Positions 9,800 through 21,360 are shown, numbered from the stretch's first letter. The stretch is 64,000 nucleotides of DNA from Mixta hanseatica (GCF_023517775.1 NZ_CP082904.1:3906001-3970000); one strand, 5' to 3'. Notes: generated by a model not told the origin, from the sequence alone. Numbers and translations: made by a program.

Positions 9800-10690
9800 C
9801 TACCACTGGCTGAACGGCGGCATATTCAGAACGATACCGATAAAGATCACCAGTCCCACATAGTTATTATTGAGGAAGGCCTGAAAACAGCGTTCGCGCT
9901 GGCGTTCAGCGATCAGTTTCTGCTGATGTACAAACAGCGCGGCGGCCAGCAGCAGCGACCAGTAAAACGCACCGTCCAGGTTCATGCGCTGACCTACGAT
10001 CACCAGCAGCAGCAGCGTAGAGAGCTGCAACAGACCAATAATCAACTTATCAAAGCGCCCAAACAGAATAGCCGTCGACTTTACGCCAATCTTGAGATCG
10101 TCATCCCGATCCACCATCGCATACTGCGTATCGTAGGCCACGGTCCAGCAAATATTGGCGAGAAACAGCAGCCAGCCGTTTAGCGGCACGTGGCCGCTTA
10201 CCGCCGCCCAGCCCATCGGGATAGCCCAGCCGAAAGCGGCGCCCAGCACCACCTGCGGCAGATGGGTATAGCGCTTCATAAAAGGGTAGATCCAGGCCAG
10301 CGCCAGCCCGGCGAACGACAGCCAAATGGTGATGGCATTCATCGTCAGCACCAGCGCGAACGAAATCAGCGCCAGCGCCACAAACAGCACTTTCGCCTCT
10401 TTTTCACTTACCTCACCGCTGGCCAGAGGACGCATCTGCGTGCGCTTGACGTGCCCATCAATTTTACGATCGGCAAAATCATTCACCACGCATCCCGCCG
10501 CGCGCATAAAAAAGACGCCCAGCACAAACACCATCAGCACCTGCAACGGCGGCACGGCTTCGCCCGCCAGCCACAGCGCCCATAATGTCGGCCACAGTAG
10601 CAGCAGCGATCCGATCGGCTTATCAATGCGCATTAAACGGCTGTAAGCCTGTAGCTTACTGCGCGTCAGCCCTTTTTCTCTATTACTCAC
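9800..10690 (-). CDS. ubiA: 4-hydroxybenzoate octaprenyltransferase UbiA
   Basis: Integral-membrane prenyltransferase that attaches the polyprenyl tail to 4-hydroxybenzoate in ubiquinone synthesis. 296 residues with about 8-9 membrane helices. The two aspartate-rich motifs are present: [15 protein letters not shown] (near 67-81) and [13 protein letters not shown] (near 191-203), which bind Mg-diphosphate. The start is GTG at 10688-10690, preceded by GGAGAATCAT. It overlaps the end of ubiC by 8 bases, indicating translational coupling in a ubiCA operon. Confidence 0.97.
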   Translation of the reverse strand: MSNREKGLTRSKLQAYSRLMRIDKPIGSLLLLWPTLWALWLAGEAVPPLQVLMVFVLGVFFMRAAGCVVNDFADRKIDGHVKRTQMRPLASGEVSEKEAKVLFVALALISFALVLTMNAITIWLSFAGLALAWIYPFMKRYTHLPQVVLGAAFGWAIPMGWAAVSGHVPLNGWLLFLANICWTVAYDTQYAMVDRDDDLKIGVKSTAILFGRFDKLIIGLLQLSTLLLLVIVGQRMNLDGAFYWSLLLAAALFVHQQKLIAERQRERCFQAFLNNNYVGLVIFIGIVLNMPPFSQW

Positions 10691-11210
10691 ATGATTCTCC
10701 AGACAAGCTTTGATAAAGCGGCGCAGCGGGTAAAAACAGTTCGGTCAATAACAGCGGCTTGCCTGATAAGCGCAGGCGTGAGCGACGACCCCACAGCGCG
10801 TCAGAGATACCCGGATCGATAAAGTCGCGCGTGAGCGTGGAAGAGGAGAAGAGATAACGTCCCAGCGGGCGGCTGCCCAACTGGCTGAGCATCATTTCCG
10901 GTCCCTCCAGCGTCGATTCCGGCACTACCGTGCGACCAGCCAGCCAGGGAACGCCGTCACCCGATAAGATGATTTCGCGCAGCCAGTAACGCGGTTCCAG
11001 CGGCAAAAACGGCAGCTCTTCAGCGATATCGTCAGCGGTAACGAAACCTTCAAACTGAGGCTGTACGGTAACTTTCCGGCAGTGGCGCTCAAAGCGCTTC
11101 GTCATTGAGTCTTCTTCCAGCAGCCAGTCAAGCAGAGGCGCCGACAGTGCAGGCGATGAAGTGGGAAGCCAGGCAATGGCGCGCAGCAGGGAAAGCGCGT
11201 TATCGGACAT
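10683..11210 (-). CDS. ubiC: Chorismate pyruvate-lyase UbiC
   Basis: Converts chorismate to 4-hydroxybenzoate plus pyruvate, the first step of ubiquinone synthesis. It supplies the substrate of the next gene product, UbiA. 175 residues from the ATG at 11208-11210 ([16 protein letters not shown]), with a GGAG ribosome-binding site. A longer frame from 11273 adds 21 residues absent from the family. Conserved blocks include [32 protein letters not shown] (active-site arginine region) and [15 protein letters not shown], then [23 protein letters not shown]. Confidence 0.96.
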   Translation of the reverse strand: MSDNALSLLRAIAWLPTSSPALSAPLLDWLLEEDSMTKRFERHCRKVTVQPQFEGFVTADDIAEELPFLPLEPRYWLREIILSGDGVPWLAGRTVVPESTLEGPEMMLSQLGSRPLGRYLFSSSTLTRDFIDPGISDALWGRRSRLRLSGKPLLLTELFLPAAPLYQSLSGESCE

Positions 11211-11379
11211 ACGGCATCTCCGGTAAAAAACAGGTGCCATAGTGTAGCGCAGAGCCTTGCGCAGAACACGCAATGCAGCAGAAAAACAGCATGGAAAACA
11301 GAGGGCAATGCATCTTTTACCGCATCATTTTCCTCGCTTTAAGTCTGGCTTAAGGTCTGGTTTTCATAGGAGGATATTC

Positions 11380-11540
11380 ATGGCAAAATCGATAATATGC
11401 TTGCAACGTTAGCCATAATTATCAGGATATTGTTTTATATTCTTTTTGTTATACCTATTATTAAGGCGATAAAACTACATAACATCAACGGAGGATGGAG
11501 GCATGAAGCATCATGTTGCGCCAGGATATTGTGTCGTTGA
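11380..11540 (+). other. Possible broken small hydrophobic ORF upstream of the toxin-like gene
   Basis: AGGAGGA at 11368-11374 is an ideal ribosome-binding site 6 bases before an ATG at 11380. That frame gives only MAKSIICLQR and stops at 11412. One extra base in the A4 run near 11384-11387 would join it to an overlapping frame (ATG 11397, stop 11538-11540). The joined product would be about 53 residues with one hydrophobic helix (MLATLAIIIRILFYILFVIP). Its end overlaps the start of the next gene. It may be a leader peptide, a degenerate gene or chance; I do not recognise it. Confidence 0.25.
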
Positions 11541-12507
11541 ACAACCCGGTACGCTGGATTTTCAGGCCCGGCAACTTTTTAGAAATACCCGCTCTCCGGC
11601 AGCCAGTATGTTTATGAAGCTCAACGCTGATACGCAGTGGCTAAAACCCGGACAGATACTGATTGTTGCCGATCCAGATACGCCTGCAACAATGCAGATG
11701 TTACAGGCGCTGAGGCAGGCAAAGCAGCGAACAAATATGGCCTTTACCAGCGTCAGCGCTGAGGAAGCTAATTTTTTTCATAAGCATTACGGTATGATTG
11801 CCGGGTTAACCAAAACGGGAGATCAAATATTCAGTACGGCGGGTGACCTGGGAGAAAAGTATTTTCTGGCCATAGAAAGCACGTTGAGGAAAATTGAGGA
11901 AACCTACCAGAACCAATACCGGACTCAGGGCTCGCTTATTAGTCAACAGTTCTTTGCTGAACGCAACCAGCTATTCAATCAGTTAAAAACATTGGTTAAT
12001 AAACCTTTGGTTAAATCTCTTGCTCGCCATACGGTAAAATTCAGGCCCTATGAAGATATGCGCAGGGCGTTGAATCTCTCCAGCCGCTCAATCGTTCACG
12101 AATGGTCAACGGCTGGCGTCGTGGGCATTCCGGGTTATTCAACCTATGTCGGGAATGCAGCTAAAGCCGCGAAGTTCCTTAAATATGGCGGCTATATCGG
12201 CATCGGCTTTTCTTTTGCTGGCACGACCAATGATGTAATGAAAGCGTGCTCGACAGGAAGAGAAAACGAGTGCGGAAGGAGTGCTTTTAAAGAATATACG
12301 AAATTTACCGCAGGTACGTTATTAGGCGTCTCTGGCGGTGCTATTGGAGCAACAGCAGGAGGAGCCATCTGCATTGGGCTTGGGATTATAACAGCGCCCG
12401 CAGGCGGAGCGGTAGGACTGGCATGTGCGGTTATCGGTTCGGTTGCTGGAGGATATGCTGCCAGTACTACCGGTGAAACATTTATAGATTATTTTTTCAG
12501 AGATTAA
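11503..12507 (+). CDS. Putative pore-forming antibacterial effector (LysM-like N-terminus, glycine-zipper C-terminus)
   Basis: 334 residues, no signal peptide. Residues about 5-57 look like a degenerate LysM module (GYCVVEQPGTLDFQARQLF, then LKPGQILIVADP). Residues 60-200 are polar and probably helical. The C-terminal third is membrane-active in character: KYGGYIGIGFSFAG at 228-240, then a 47-residue glycine/alanine stretch at 271-317. That stretch has GxxxGxxxG spacing at G278-G282-G286, and GxxxG at 271/275, 301/305 and 312/316. Glycine zippers of this kind are found in pore-forming type VI effectors such as Tse4. The next gene, 3 bases downstream, is a small membrane protein with a damaged paralogue, which fits effector plus immunity. 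Function is inferred; no secretion genes are in the window. Start supported by tandem GGAGG motifs. Confidence 0.55.
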   Translation: MKHHVAPGYCVVEQPGTLDFQARQLFRNTRSPAASMFMKLNADTQWLKPGQILIVADPDTPATMQMLQALRQAKQRTNMAFTSVSAEEANFFHKHYGMIAGLTKTGDQIFSTAGDLGEKYFLAIESTLRKIEETYQNQYRTQGSLISQQFFAERNQLFNQLKTLVNKPLVKSLARHTVKFRPYEDMRRALNLSSRSIVHEWSTAGVVGIPGYSTYVGNAAKAAKFLKYGGYIGIGFSFAGTTNDVMKACSTGRENECGRSAFKEYTKFTAGTLLGVSGGAIGATAGGAICIGLGIITAPAGGAVGLACAVIGSVAGGYAASTTGETFIDYFFRD

Positions 12508-12510
12508 TGT

Positions 12511-12921
12511 GTGAGTAATTTATTTTCTTATTTAGGGATAGCAGGCATATGGGTAGGTTTCTTATCGCTTACCCTCCTGTTTTTTTATTATTGCGTAAAC
12601 AGGAAAAGATATGAAAAAATCATCAGATTTTACTATGATAAGGGTTTTTTATTTCCCGTCCCTTACCATTTTCATTCATTAATGGGGTTCTTTGGTTCTT
12701 TTACGCTGGTCTACTACTTTACATGCATCAAAAGAAAGAAGAAGCCTTTGCTTATGTTTTATAAAAACCGTGAGGTTTATAATTTTTTTGACACCGTCCC
12801 TGATAATCTCTCCAAATGGATGAAGGTTTATTACAGAATCACTTTATTCACTCTGGCTTGTATTGCCTTTACTTTCCTGATGGTGTCAATAAAATATATT
12901 TATTTAAACCTTGCAAATTAA
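12511..12921 (+). CDS. Small three-helix membrane protein, putative immunity protein
   Basis: 136 residues, GTG start 3 bases after the stop of the toxin-like gene, so the two must be cotranscribed. Predicted helices lie at about 6-28 (YLGIAGIWVGFLSLTLLFFYY), 54-73 (FHSLMGFFGSFTLVYYF) and 106-132. A very basic loop CIKRKKKP follows helix 2. The coding region is far richer in A/T than ubiC or malM, a sign of acquisition. I do not recognise the family. An inner-membrane protein coupled to a predicted pore former, with a second copy downstream, is the usual layout of immunity to a membrane-depolarising toxin. That role is inference. Confidence 0.6.
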   Translation: MSNLFSYLGIAGIWVGFLSLTLLFFYYCVNRKRYEKIIRFYYDKGFLFPVPYHFHSLMGFFGSFTLVYYFTCIKRKKKPLLMFYKNREVYNFFDTVPDNLSKWMKVYYRITLFTLACIAFTFLMVSIKYIYLNLAN

Positions 12922-13026
12922 CCCTATGATAAGGCTAATTATTCTATGGCTTTCAGTGAAATTAAAGCAGCTGAACCTGGTGTAGAGATGCTATATCAAT
13001 ATGCGGAAAAACAGGATACTTTCTAA
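12922..13026 (+). other. Open in-frame extension after the first immunity-like gene
   Basis: Reading on in the same frame past the TAA at 12919-12921 gives 34 open codons. They contain an ATG at 12946 (MAFSEIKAAEPGVEMLYQY, then AEKQDTF and a stop at 13024-13026). The composition is protein-like and polar, unlike the membrane proteins on either side. It overlaps the start of the second immunity-like gene by 26 bases. It could be the remnant of another module tail or chance. Confidence 0.2.
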
Positions 13027-13410
13027 TTGTTGGCCATTAATTATGGTTGCTGGTGCAGTCTTCTTTACTTTATCTGTATTACTGTATGCAATAAACCGTT
13101 CAAAATATTATCAATTGATATCTTTATTTAAAGAAAACCACGCTTTCCCGGCCGCCTACTCATTTCACTGCCTTACTGGCTTTTTTGGGGCTGATCCCAT
13201 TACCTACTTTTTTCTTGGGTTAAAAAGGAAAAAGAAAATTTTGTTCGTTAAAAAGGAGAGTGAACTGTATGAATTTTTGATGATAAGAAAGAAAACTTAA
13301 CGAATTGGATGCTGCCATTTTATTACTTGTGGAACGTGACAATGCTGTGCTGTGCCTTTGTCATCATTTTCGTGATAGTTATGCATATTAAGCTAAAATA
13401 CTTTTCATAA
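13001..13410 (+). pseudogene. Second immunity-like membrane protein, interrupted by a one-base frameshift
   Basis: The first 98 codons are a clear paralogue of the preceding protein. The shared pattern is NR-x-(K/R)-Y, then FHCLTGFFG, YFFLGLKRKKK and ESELYEF against REVYNFF. The frame then ends early at 13298-13300. One extra T in the T5 run at 13274-13278 restores the frame. It continues FFDDKKENLTNWM and then a third membrane helix (NVTMLCCAFVIIFVIVMHI) to a stop at 13408-13410, aligning along its length with FFDTVPDNLSKWM of the intact copy. The restored length is 136 residues, equal to the paralogue. It is an orphan or decaying immunity gene, a slippage-controlled gene, or a sequencing error in a homopolymer. 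Confidence 0.7.
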
Positions 13411-13630
13411 AGTGCTTATTTAAAACAAATCATTACCTTAAGGAACTTAATAGTTCAGTAAAATTTAAAATATCAGCATTAATATGTAGCGAATAAACAA
13501 GTCGATACTGATATCATTATTTGACACAAAGCTAAAGCCGGCCTCACACAAAACAGCGGAGAAACAGAGTCATTAATAAACCGCTCTTAGCAACGCGGAG
13601 GTGTAGCTGAGTTAAACAGGAAAGCTGGCG
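13411..13630. other. AT-rich tail of the accessory insertion, no gene seen
   Basis: About 220 bases between the frameshifted immunity-like gene and the malM terminator. I see no transposase, integrase, tRNA fragment or clear direct repeat marking an insertion end. Confidence 0.35.
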
Positions 13631-13655
13631 AAAAAGGGTGCGCCGGCGGCGCACC
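13631..13655 (-). terminator. Terminator of the malK-lamB-malM operon
   Basis: The minus strand reads GGTGCGCCG-CCGGCGCACC followed by CTTTTTC, a GC-rich hairpin with a short T run, 33 bases beyond the malM stop. Confidence 0.8.
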
Positions 13656-13687
13656 AATCGTCCAGCAAGATCAGCAATATGGGGATG

Positions 13688-14641
13688 TTATCCCTTGCCT
13701 TTCACACTGCTGATAAATGTTGCGCGTGCCGATGTAGAACCAAGACGTTCCGCCTCGTTCATCAGCTTCAGCGCTTTATCGATATCCCCCGCTTTCGCAG
13801 CCTTACGGATGCCGTCGTTAAAATATTTTTCGGTGTCGTTCAGCATCGGTTCAGACTTCACAGCCGACGTTGCTGGCGCAGGCGCAGCCATTGGCGCCGG
13901 GCTGCTGATATTCGGCTGTGCCGACGCCGTGGCGGCGCGGGTGCTGCCTACCACCACCGGCTTCGAATCGCCGGAGCCGAACAGCTTGCCGATCATAATG
14001 TTGCCGCTGTTCTGCTCGCTCTTCACTTTCAGCGACAGCGTGCCGGTATTGATATGCTGTACCACCGGATCCGGCACGTCAGGAATCGCATTGCTGGCCC
14101 CTTCCGCATAGAGTTTTGCCGGGTTGATCATGGTGGAGGTTTGCGCCAGATCGCGCGTCGTGGTGTAAATCAGCAGGTAAATCTGTTTTTGTCCCAGCAC
14201 CGGCGTCAGCTTCATGGTGCCTTCCAGCCGGTTAGTGGCAACGATGCCCGGCTTTTGATAGGTGAAATAGCTGCTGGGGAAAAAGGCCGCAGGCTGCAGC
14301 TGGCTGTCCAGCACCAGTACGTTCGGCGCATAGACGCGCTGATCTTTCATGATGCTGGCCAGTGTGACTTCCAGCGATCCCTGATCGGCGGGCAGCGCAA
14401 CGGCGGCAACCGGCCCGCTGATATCGCCTTCATTCAGGCTGGCCGAGGCGGTATTCAGCGCAATATCCTGGCTCACCGGCGGCGCCAGCGGCAGCCAGGA
14501 GAGGCGCTGCAGCTTTTCCGGGGCGATCGATGGCGCGGTAGCCACATTCTGTGGATTAAGGCTGGTGCTGGCGGCAAAGGCGGGCAGCACGGTAAAGCTC
14601 AGGGCCGGAAACAGGCAGAGCGCGAGTAGATGTTTTTTCAT
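13688..14641 (-). CDS. malM: Maltose operon periplasmic protein MalM
   Basis: 317 residues with a signal peptide cut near residue 24 (LFPALSFTVLPAFAAS). It is the last gene of the malK-lamB-malM operon. The body matches the MalM family (PQNVATAPSIAPEKLQRLSWLPLAPPVSQDI; SYFTYQKPGIVATNRLEGTMKLTP). A linker rich in alanine, serine and proline at about 235-260 separates a short C-terminal helical region. It is periplasmic, its precise role in maltose use is unknown, and it is dispensable for transport in E. coli. Confidence 0.95.
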   Translation of the reverse strand: MKKHLLALCLFPALSFTVLPAFAASTSLNPQNVATAPSIAPEKLQRLSWLPLAPPVSQDIALNTASASLNEGDISGPVAAVALPADQGSLEVTLASIMKDQRVYAPNVLVLDSQLQPAAFFPSSYFTYQKPGIVATNRLEGTMKLTPVLGQKQIYLLIYTTTRDLAQTSTMINPAKLYAEGASNAIPDVPDPVVQHINTGTLSLKVKSEQNSGNIMIGKLFGSGDSKPVVVGSTRAATASAQPNISSPAPMAAPAPATSAVKSEPMLNDTEKYFNDGIRKAAKAGDIDKALKLMNEAERLGSTSARATFISSVKGKG

Positions 14642-14660
14642 TTTTTTATCCTCAAGAGAA

Positions 14661-14693
14661 ACCCGCCTCTCTCAGGCAATAGAGAGACGGGCT
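14661..14693 (-). repeat. Intercistronic hairpin between lamB and malM
   Basis: ACCCGCCTCTCT (14661-14672) pairs with AGAGAGACGGGCT (14681-14693). On the transcript it lies just before the malM ribosome-binding site. A second, smaller stem (CAGGGC/GCCCTG) is at about 14706-14724. They probably stabilise lamB mRNA or lower malM expression, as intercistronic hairpins do elsewhere in mal operons. Confidence 0.6.
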
Positions 14694-14736
14694 AAGGCAG
14701 GACTCAGGGCTGGCTATGCCCTGTCAGGTTGTCTTA

Positions 14737-17209
<2,473 letters not shown>

Positions 17210-17263
17210 TGTCCTCTCCCATCTTCATGGCTTCCTTTGAATGGCAGGAGTGTGCGCGAAGAC

Positions 17264-17322
17264 GGGGGAGGAAAAATCCTCCACCATCCGCTTTTTTACG
17301 GGGGAGGAGGCAGGAGGATGAG
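17264..17322. promoter_or_regulatory. Cluster of MalT-type boxes in the malK/malE divergent promoter
   Basis: Purine-rich motifs close to the MalT consensus GGGGA(T/G)GAGG: GGGGGAGGA at 17264-17272, GGGGAGGAGG at 17301-17310 and GGAGGATGAG at 17313-17322. An opposite-strand GGATGG lies at about 17283-17289. Multiple MalT and CRP sites between malK and malE are known in E. coli. CRP half-sites are suggested here (TGTGTGCTGGCACGCA near 17400; TCACA near 17441) but are weak. Confidence 0.65.
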
Positions 17323-17472
17323 TCAGTAGCCGAAAGGGGGCTCAGAACGGGCTGTCAGGCTTTTTCGTGATCGAAACGGCAGGAAAAGGGGCTATTTTTT
17401 GTGTGCTGGCACGCAGAAACCAATAAAAAAGCTATAGGGATCACACTTCTGGCCGGTGGGGCGTAGAAACAG

Positions 17473-17486
17473 GGAGGATGAGTCAG
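17473..17486 (+). promoter_or_regulatory. Repeat of a MalT-like box close to malE
   Basis: GGAGGATGAGTCAG is an exact 14-base copy of 17313-17326, 160 bases apart. It contains the GGATGA core of MalT sites. It also creates an apparent ribosome-binding site and ATG at 17478 that opens an unlikely longer malE frame. Confidence 0.5.
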
Positions 17487-17546
17487 CCGTCGCTTATCAG
17501 CAGACTCCTGCCTAACGACAACCACTCACGTTTAGAGGTAAGGGAA

Positions 17547-18740
17547 ATGTCAAAGTTCAAACTGAATGGCAAAACGCTGTTGTTATGCGCCATAACCGTC
17601 GCGCTATTACCGGGCGCCGCGCTGGCGAAGATCGAAGAAGGCAAGCTGGTCATCTGGATTAATGGCGACAAGGGCTACAACGGCCTGGCAGAAGTGGGCA
17701 AGAAGTTTGAGCAGGATACCGGCATTAAAGTTACCGTTGAGCATCCTGATAAGCTGGAAGAAAAATATCCGCAAGTTGCCGCAACCGGCGACGGCCCGGA
17801 CATTATTTTCTGGGCGCACGATCGCTTTGGCGGCTATGCGCAATCCGGCCTGCTGGCGGAAGTCTCGCCGGATAAGGCGCTACAGGACAAAATTTATCCT
17901 TTTACCTGGGATGCGGTGCGCTTCAACGGCAAGCTGATCGGTTATCCGGTGGCGGTGGAGTCGTTATCGCTGATTTATAACAAAGACCTGCTGCCTAATC
18001 CGCCAAAAAGCTGGGAAGAGATCCCGGCACTGGATAAACAGCTGCGCGCTAAAGGTAAAAGCGCGCTGATGTTTAACCTGCAGGAACCCTATTTCACCTG
18101 GCCGCTGCTGGCAGCGAACGGCGGCTACGCCTTTAAGAAAGAGAACGGCAGCTATAACGTGAAAAGCGTCGGCGTCAACAATCAGGGCGCGCAAGAAGGC
18201 CTGCAATTCCTGATCGACCTGATAAAGAATAAACATCTGAATGCGGATACCGATTACGCCATCGCCGAAGCGGCTTTCAATAAAGGCGAAACCGCGATGA
18301 CGATTAACGGTCCCTGGGCATGGAATAATATCGAAAGCGCCAAAATCAATTATGGCGTGACCCTGCTCCCCACCTTTAAAGGCCAGCCTTCGAAGCCGTT
18401 TGTCGGCGTGCTGAGCGCCGGTATCAACGCCGCCAGCCCAAATAAAGAGCTGGCGAAAGAGTTCCTGGAAAACTATCTGCTGACCGATGACGGCCTGGCC
18501 AAAGTCAATGCGGACAAGCCGCTGGGCGCCGTGGCGCTGAAATCGTATCAGGAGAAGCTGGCGAAGGATGAAAAGATTGCCGCCACCATGGAGAACTCGC
18601 AGAAAGGCGAGATCATGCCGAACGTACCGCAAATGGCCGCTTTCTGGTACGCCGAGCGTAACGCGGTGCTGAACGCGATCAACGGTCGTCAGACGGTGGA
18701 CGCCGCGCTGAAAGATGCGGAAAACCGTTTAACTAAGTAA
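17547..18740 (+). CDS. malE: Maltose/maltodextrin-binding periplasmic protein MalE
   Basis: Periplasmic receptor of the MalFGK2 importer; also the maltose sensor for chemotaxis in E. coli. 397 residues from the ATG at 17547 ([32 protein letters not shown]), with AGAGGTAAGGGA as ribosome-binding site. The frame is open from 17478 but would put 23 charged residues before the signal peptide. Mature sequence [28 protein letters not shown] and sugar-contact regions ([36 protein letters not shown]) are strongly conserved. First gene of malEFG. Confidence 0.98.
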   Translation: MSKFKLNGKTLLLCAITVALLPGAALAKIEEGKLVIWINGDKGYNGLAEVGKKFEQDTGIKVTVEHPDKLEEKYPQVAATGDGPDIIFWAHDRFGGYAQSGLLAEVSPDKALQDKIYPFTWDAVRFNGKLIGYPVAVESLSLIYNKDLLPNPPKSWEEIPALDKQLRAKGKSALMFNLQEPYFTWPLLAANGGYAFKKENGSYNVKSVGVNNQGAQEGLQFLIDLIKNKHLNADTDYAIAEAAFNKGETAMTINGPWAWNNIESAKINYGVTLLPTFKGQPSKPFVGVLSAGINAASPNKELAKEFLENYLLTDDGLAKVNADKPLGAVALKSYQEKLAKDEKIAATMENSQKGEIMPNVPQMAAFWYAERNAVLNAINGRQTVDAALKDAENRLTK

Positions 18741-18763
18741 GGGCTTGCTATCGCATTGTTACC

Positions 18764-18794
18764 GGCCGCCTGCGGATTTTACCGTCAGGTGGCC
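18764..18794 (+). repeat. malE-malF intercistronic stem-loop
   Basis: GGCCGCCTG (18764-18772) pairs with CAGGTGGCC (18786-18794) with one G-T pair. More GC-rich dyads follow to about 18812. E. coli has REP hairpins in the same gap that keep malE mRNA more abundant than malFG; the same role is likely here. Confidence 0.65.
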
Positions 18795-18848
18795 CGGTGC
18801 TGCGGCCGGCCCGCCTCCCTCTTTTCATCTGTGCAGAAGGATCCTGAA

Positions 18849-20393
18849 ATGGCAAAATCCGCATTGTGGTGGCAGCGTGACGCCCTGAAGTGGCTGGTTC
18901 TTGCCCTGTGTGTGATGATCACCGGCTATCTGGTTGTTCTGATGTATGCCCAGGGCGAATACCTGTTCGCTATCGTCACGCTAATACTGCTCAGCAGCGG
19001 CCTGATTATCTTTTTCCGCCGTCGTGCGCAGGCGTGGCGTTATGTCTGGCCCGGTCTGGCAGGCATGGTGCTGTTTGTTCTGTTTCCGCTGGCCTGTACC
19101 ATTGCTATCGCTTTTACCAACTACAGCAGTACCAACCAGCTCTCTTTTGAGCGGGCGCGCCAGGTGCTAATGGATCGCCAGTTTCAGGCGGGCGACAGCT
19201 ACGCTTTTTCCCTCTGGTCAACCGCGGATAAACAGTGGCGCCTGCTGCTGAAAAGCCCGGGAGATAAACAGTTTATTACCCCGCCCTTTGCGCTCGTCGG
19301 AAAAGGTGAGCAAACGCTTACTCTTACAGAAACTCAGCAAGAGCCTGCAGGCGAACGCGCCATGCTGCGTGACATCACCAAAAATCGTCAGGCGCTTGCA
19401 CAGCTTACGGCACGCTTGCCGGACGGTACCCAACTGCGCATGAGTTCGCTGCGCCAGTTCTCCGGCACCCAACCGCTCTATCGTCTCGGTGAGGATAATT
19501 CATTAACCGACAAACAGACCGGTAAAGTCTGGTATGCCAATGACGATACCGGTTTCTGGCAAACCAAAGATGCCAACCAGCAATGGACCAGTGAAAAGCT
19601 CAGCCCCGGCTATACGGTGGCCGTCGGCTGGGATAACTTCCTGCGCGTATTAACCGATAAGGGCATTCAGCAGCCTTTTATCGCCATTTTTATCTGGACG
19701 GTAATTTTCGCCGCGCTCACGGTATTGCTGACCGTGGCGGTAGGTATGGTGCTGGCCTGTCTGATGCAGTGGGAAGCGTTAAAAGGGCGCGCGGTCTATC
19801 GCCTGCTGCTGATTCTGCCCTATGCGGTTCCGGCCTTTATTTCCATCCTGATTTTCAAAGGGCTGTTTAACCAGAGCTTTGGCGAGATCAATATGATGCT
19901 TGATGGCCTGTTCGGCATCAAACCCGCCTGGTTCAGCGATCCAGCGATGGCGCGCACCATGCTGGTTATCGTAAATACCTGGCTTGGCTATCCCTACATG
20001 ATGATTCTCTGCATGGGCCTGCTGAAAGCGATTCCCGACGACCTGTATGAAGCCTCGGCGCTGGACGGCGCGACGCCGCTGCAAAACTTCTTCCGCATTA
20101 CGCTGCCGCTGCTGATTAAGCCGTTAACGCCGCTGATGATCGCCAGCTTTGCCTTTAACTTTAATAACTTTGTACTGATCTTGCTGCTTACCGATGGCGG
20201 CCCGGACCGGCTGGGCACCACCACGCCGGCAGGCTATACCGACCTGCTGGTGAGTTACACCTGGCGCATCGCCTTCGAGGGCGGCGGCGGCCAGAACTTT
20301 GGCCTGGCGGCGGCCATCGCCACGCTGATTTTCCTGCTGGTCGGCGCGCTGGCGCTGTTTAACCTGCGATTCACGCGCATTAAAACGGATTAA
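18849..20393 (+). CDS. malF: Maltose ABC transporter permease MalF
   Basis: 514 residues from the ATG at 18849 ([15 protein letters not shown]), preceded by GAAGGATCCTGAA; identical in length to E. coli MalF. The frame is open from 18756 but that part covers the intercistronic hairpin. It has 8 membrane helices and a large periplasmic P2 loop (about 95-275) that contacts MalE. The permease signature [22 protein letters not shown] carries the EAA loop that docks on MalK. Inner membrane, paired with MalG. Confidence 0.97.
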   Translation: MAKSALWWQRDALKWLVLALCVMITGYLVVLMYAQGEYLFAIVTLILLSSGLIIFFRRRAQAWRYVWPGLAGMVLFVLFPLACTIAIAFTNYSSTNQLSFERARQVLMDRQFQAGDSYAFSLWSTADKQWRLLLKSPGDKQFITPPFALVGKGEQTLTLTETQQEPAGERAMLRDITKNRQALAQLTARLPDGTQLRMSSLRQFSGTQPLYRLGEDNSLTDKQTGKVWYANDDTGFWQTKDANQQWTSEKLSPGYTVAVGWDNFLRVLTDKGIQQPFIAIFIWTVIFAALTVLLTVAVGMVLACLMQWEALKGRAVYRLLLILPYAVPAFISILIFKGLFNQSFGEINMMLDGLFGIKPAWFSDPAMARTMLVIVNTWLGYPYMMILCMGLLKAIPDDLYEASALDGATPLQNFFRITLPLLIKPLTPLMIASFAFNFNNFVLILLLTDGGPDRLGTTTPAGYTDLLVSYTWRIAFEGGGGQNFGLAAAIATLIFLLVGALALFNLRFTRIKTD

Positions 20394-20403
20394 GGAGCGA
20401 AAC

Positions 20404-21294
20404 ATGGCGATGGTTCAACCCAAATCACAGAAGCTGCGGCTGGCGCTGACGCACTTGCTGCTGCTCGGCTTTATTGTGCTGATTATGTATCCGTTGCTGA
20501 TGGTACTGGCGATTTCGCTACGCCCCGGCAACTATGCCATTGGCAACCTACTGCCAGAGCATATTTCCTGGGATCACTGGAAGCTGGCGCTGGGATTCAC
20601 GGTAACCCACGAAAACGGCAGCGTTACGCCGCCGCCGTTTCCGGTGCTGCTTTGGCTGTGGAACTCGGTAAAAGTCGCCGCCATCACTGCCGTTGGGATT
20701 GTTGCGCTTTCCACAACCTGTGCCTATGCTTTTGCTCGTATGCGATTTCGCGGCAAGGCGACATTGCTGAAAGGAATGCTTATATTTCAGATGTTTCCCG
20801 CTGTACTTTCGCTGGTAGCGCTTTATGCTCTGTTCGACCGTTTAGGGCAGTACATTCCCTTTATCGGCCTGAATACTCATGCCGGGCTGATCTTTGCCTA
20901 CCTCGGCGGTATCGCATTACACGTCTGGACGATTAAAGGCTATTTTGAAACCATTGACGGTTCACTGGAAGAAGCAGCGGCGCTGGACGGCGCGACGCCA
21001 TGGCAGGCTTTCCGCTTGATTTTACTGCCGCTTTCCGTGCCCATTCTCGCCGTGGTTTTTATTCTGTCTTTTATCGCTGCCGTGACGGAAGTGCCCGTCG
21101 CCTCGCTGCTGTTGCGTGACGTGAACAGCTATACGCTGGCGGTGGGAATGCAGCAGTACCTGAATCCGCAGAACTATCTGTGGGGAGATTTCGCCGCGGC
21201 TGCGGTGCTCTCTGCGCTGCCGATTACGCTGGTGTTCCTGCTGGCGCAGCGCTGGCTGGTTAGCGGCCTGACCGCTGGCGGCGTGAAGGGTTAA
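20404..21294 (+). CDS. malG: Maltose ABC transporter permease MalG
   Basis: 296 residues, the E. coli length, six membrane helices. The EAA loop [23 protein letters not shown] (about 190-212) couples to MalK. The C-terminal tail ([10 protein letters not shown]) is the segment that in E. coli reaches into the MalK dimer. It starts 10 bases after malF with an AAGGAG ribosome-binding site. Last gene of malEFG. Confidence 0.97.
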   Translation: MAMVQPKSQKLRLALTHLLLLGFIVLIMYPLLMVLAISLRPGNYAIGNLLPEHISWDHWKLALGFTVTHENGSVTPPPFPVLLWLWNSVKVAAITAVGIVALSTTCAYAFARMRFRGKATLLKGMLIFQMFPAVLSLVALYALFDRLGQYIPFIGLNTHAGLIFAYLGGIALHVWTIKGYFETIDGSLEEAAALDGATPWQAFRLILLPLSVPILAVVFILSFIAAVTEVPVASLLLRDVNSYTLAVGMQQYLNPQNYLWGDFAAAAVLSALPITLVFLLAQRWLVSGLTAGGVKG

Positions 21295-21360
21295 GGTTTT
21301 TTATTGCCGTTGTTGCCTTTGTTGTTATTGCCACTGCTAAGTTGTGTCCTGTGTATATTC

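Noticed and set aside
11211..13687. A prophage or insertion sequence as carrier of the toxin island
   Set aside because: No transposase, integrase, terminal inverted repeats or target duplication are visible; the route of acquisition stays open.
17478..17546. N-terminal extension of malE starting at ATG 17478
   Set aside because: It would place 23 polar residues before a good signal peptide; the ATG at 17547 has its own ribosome-binding site and gives the family length.
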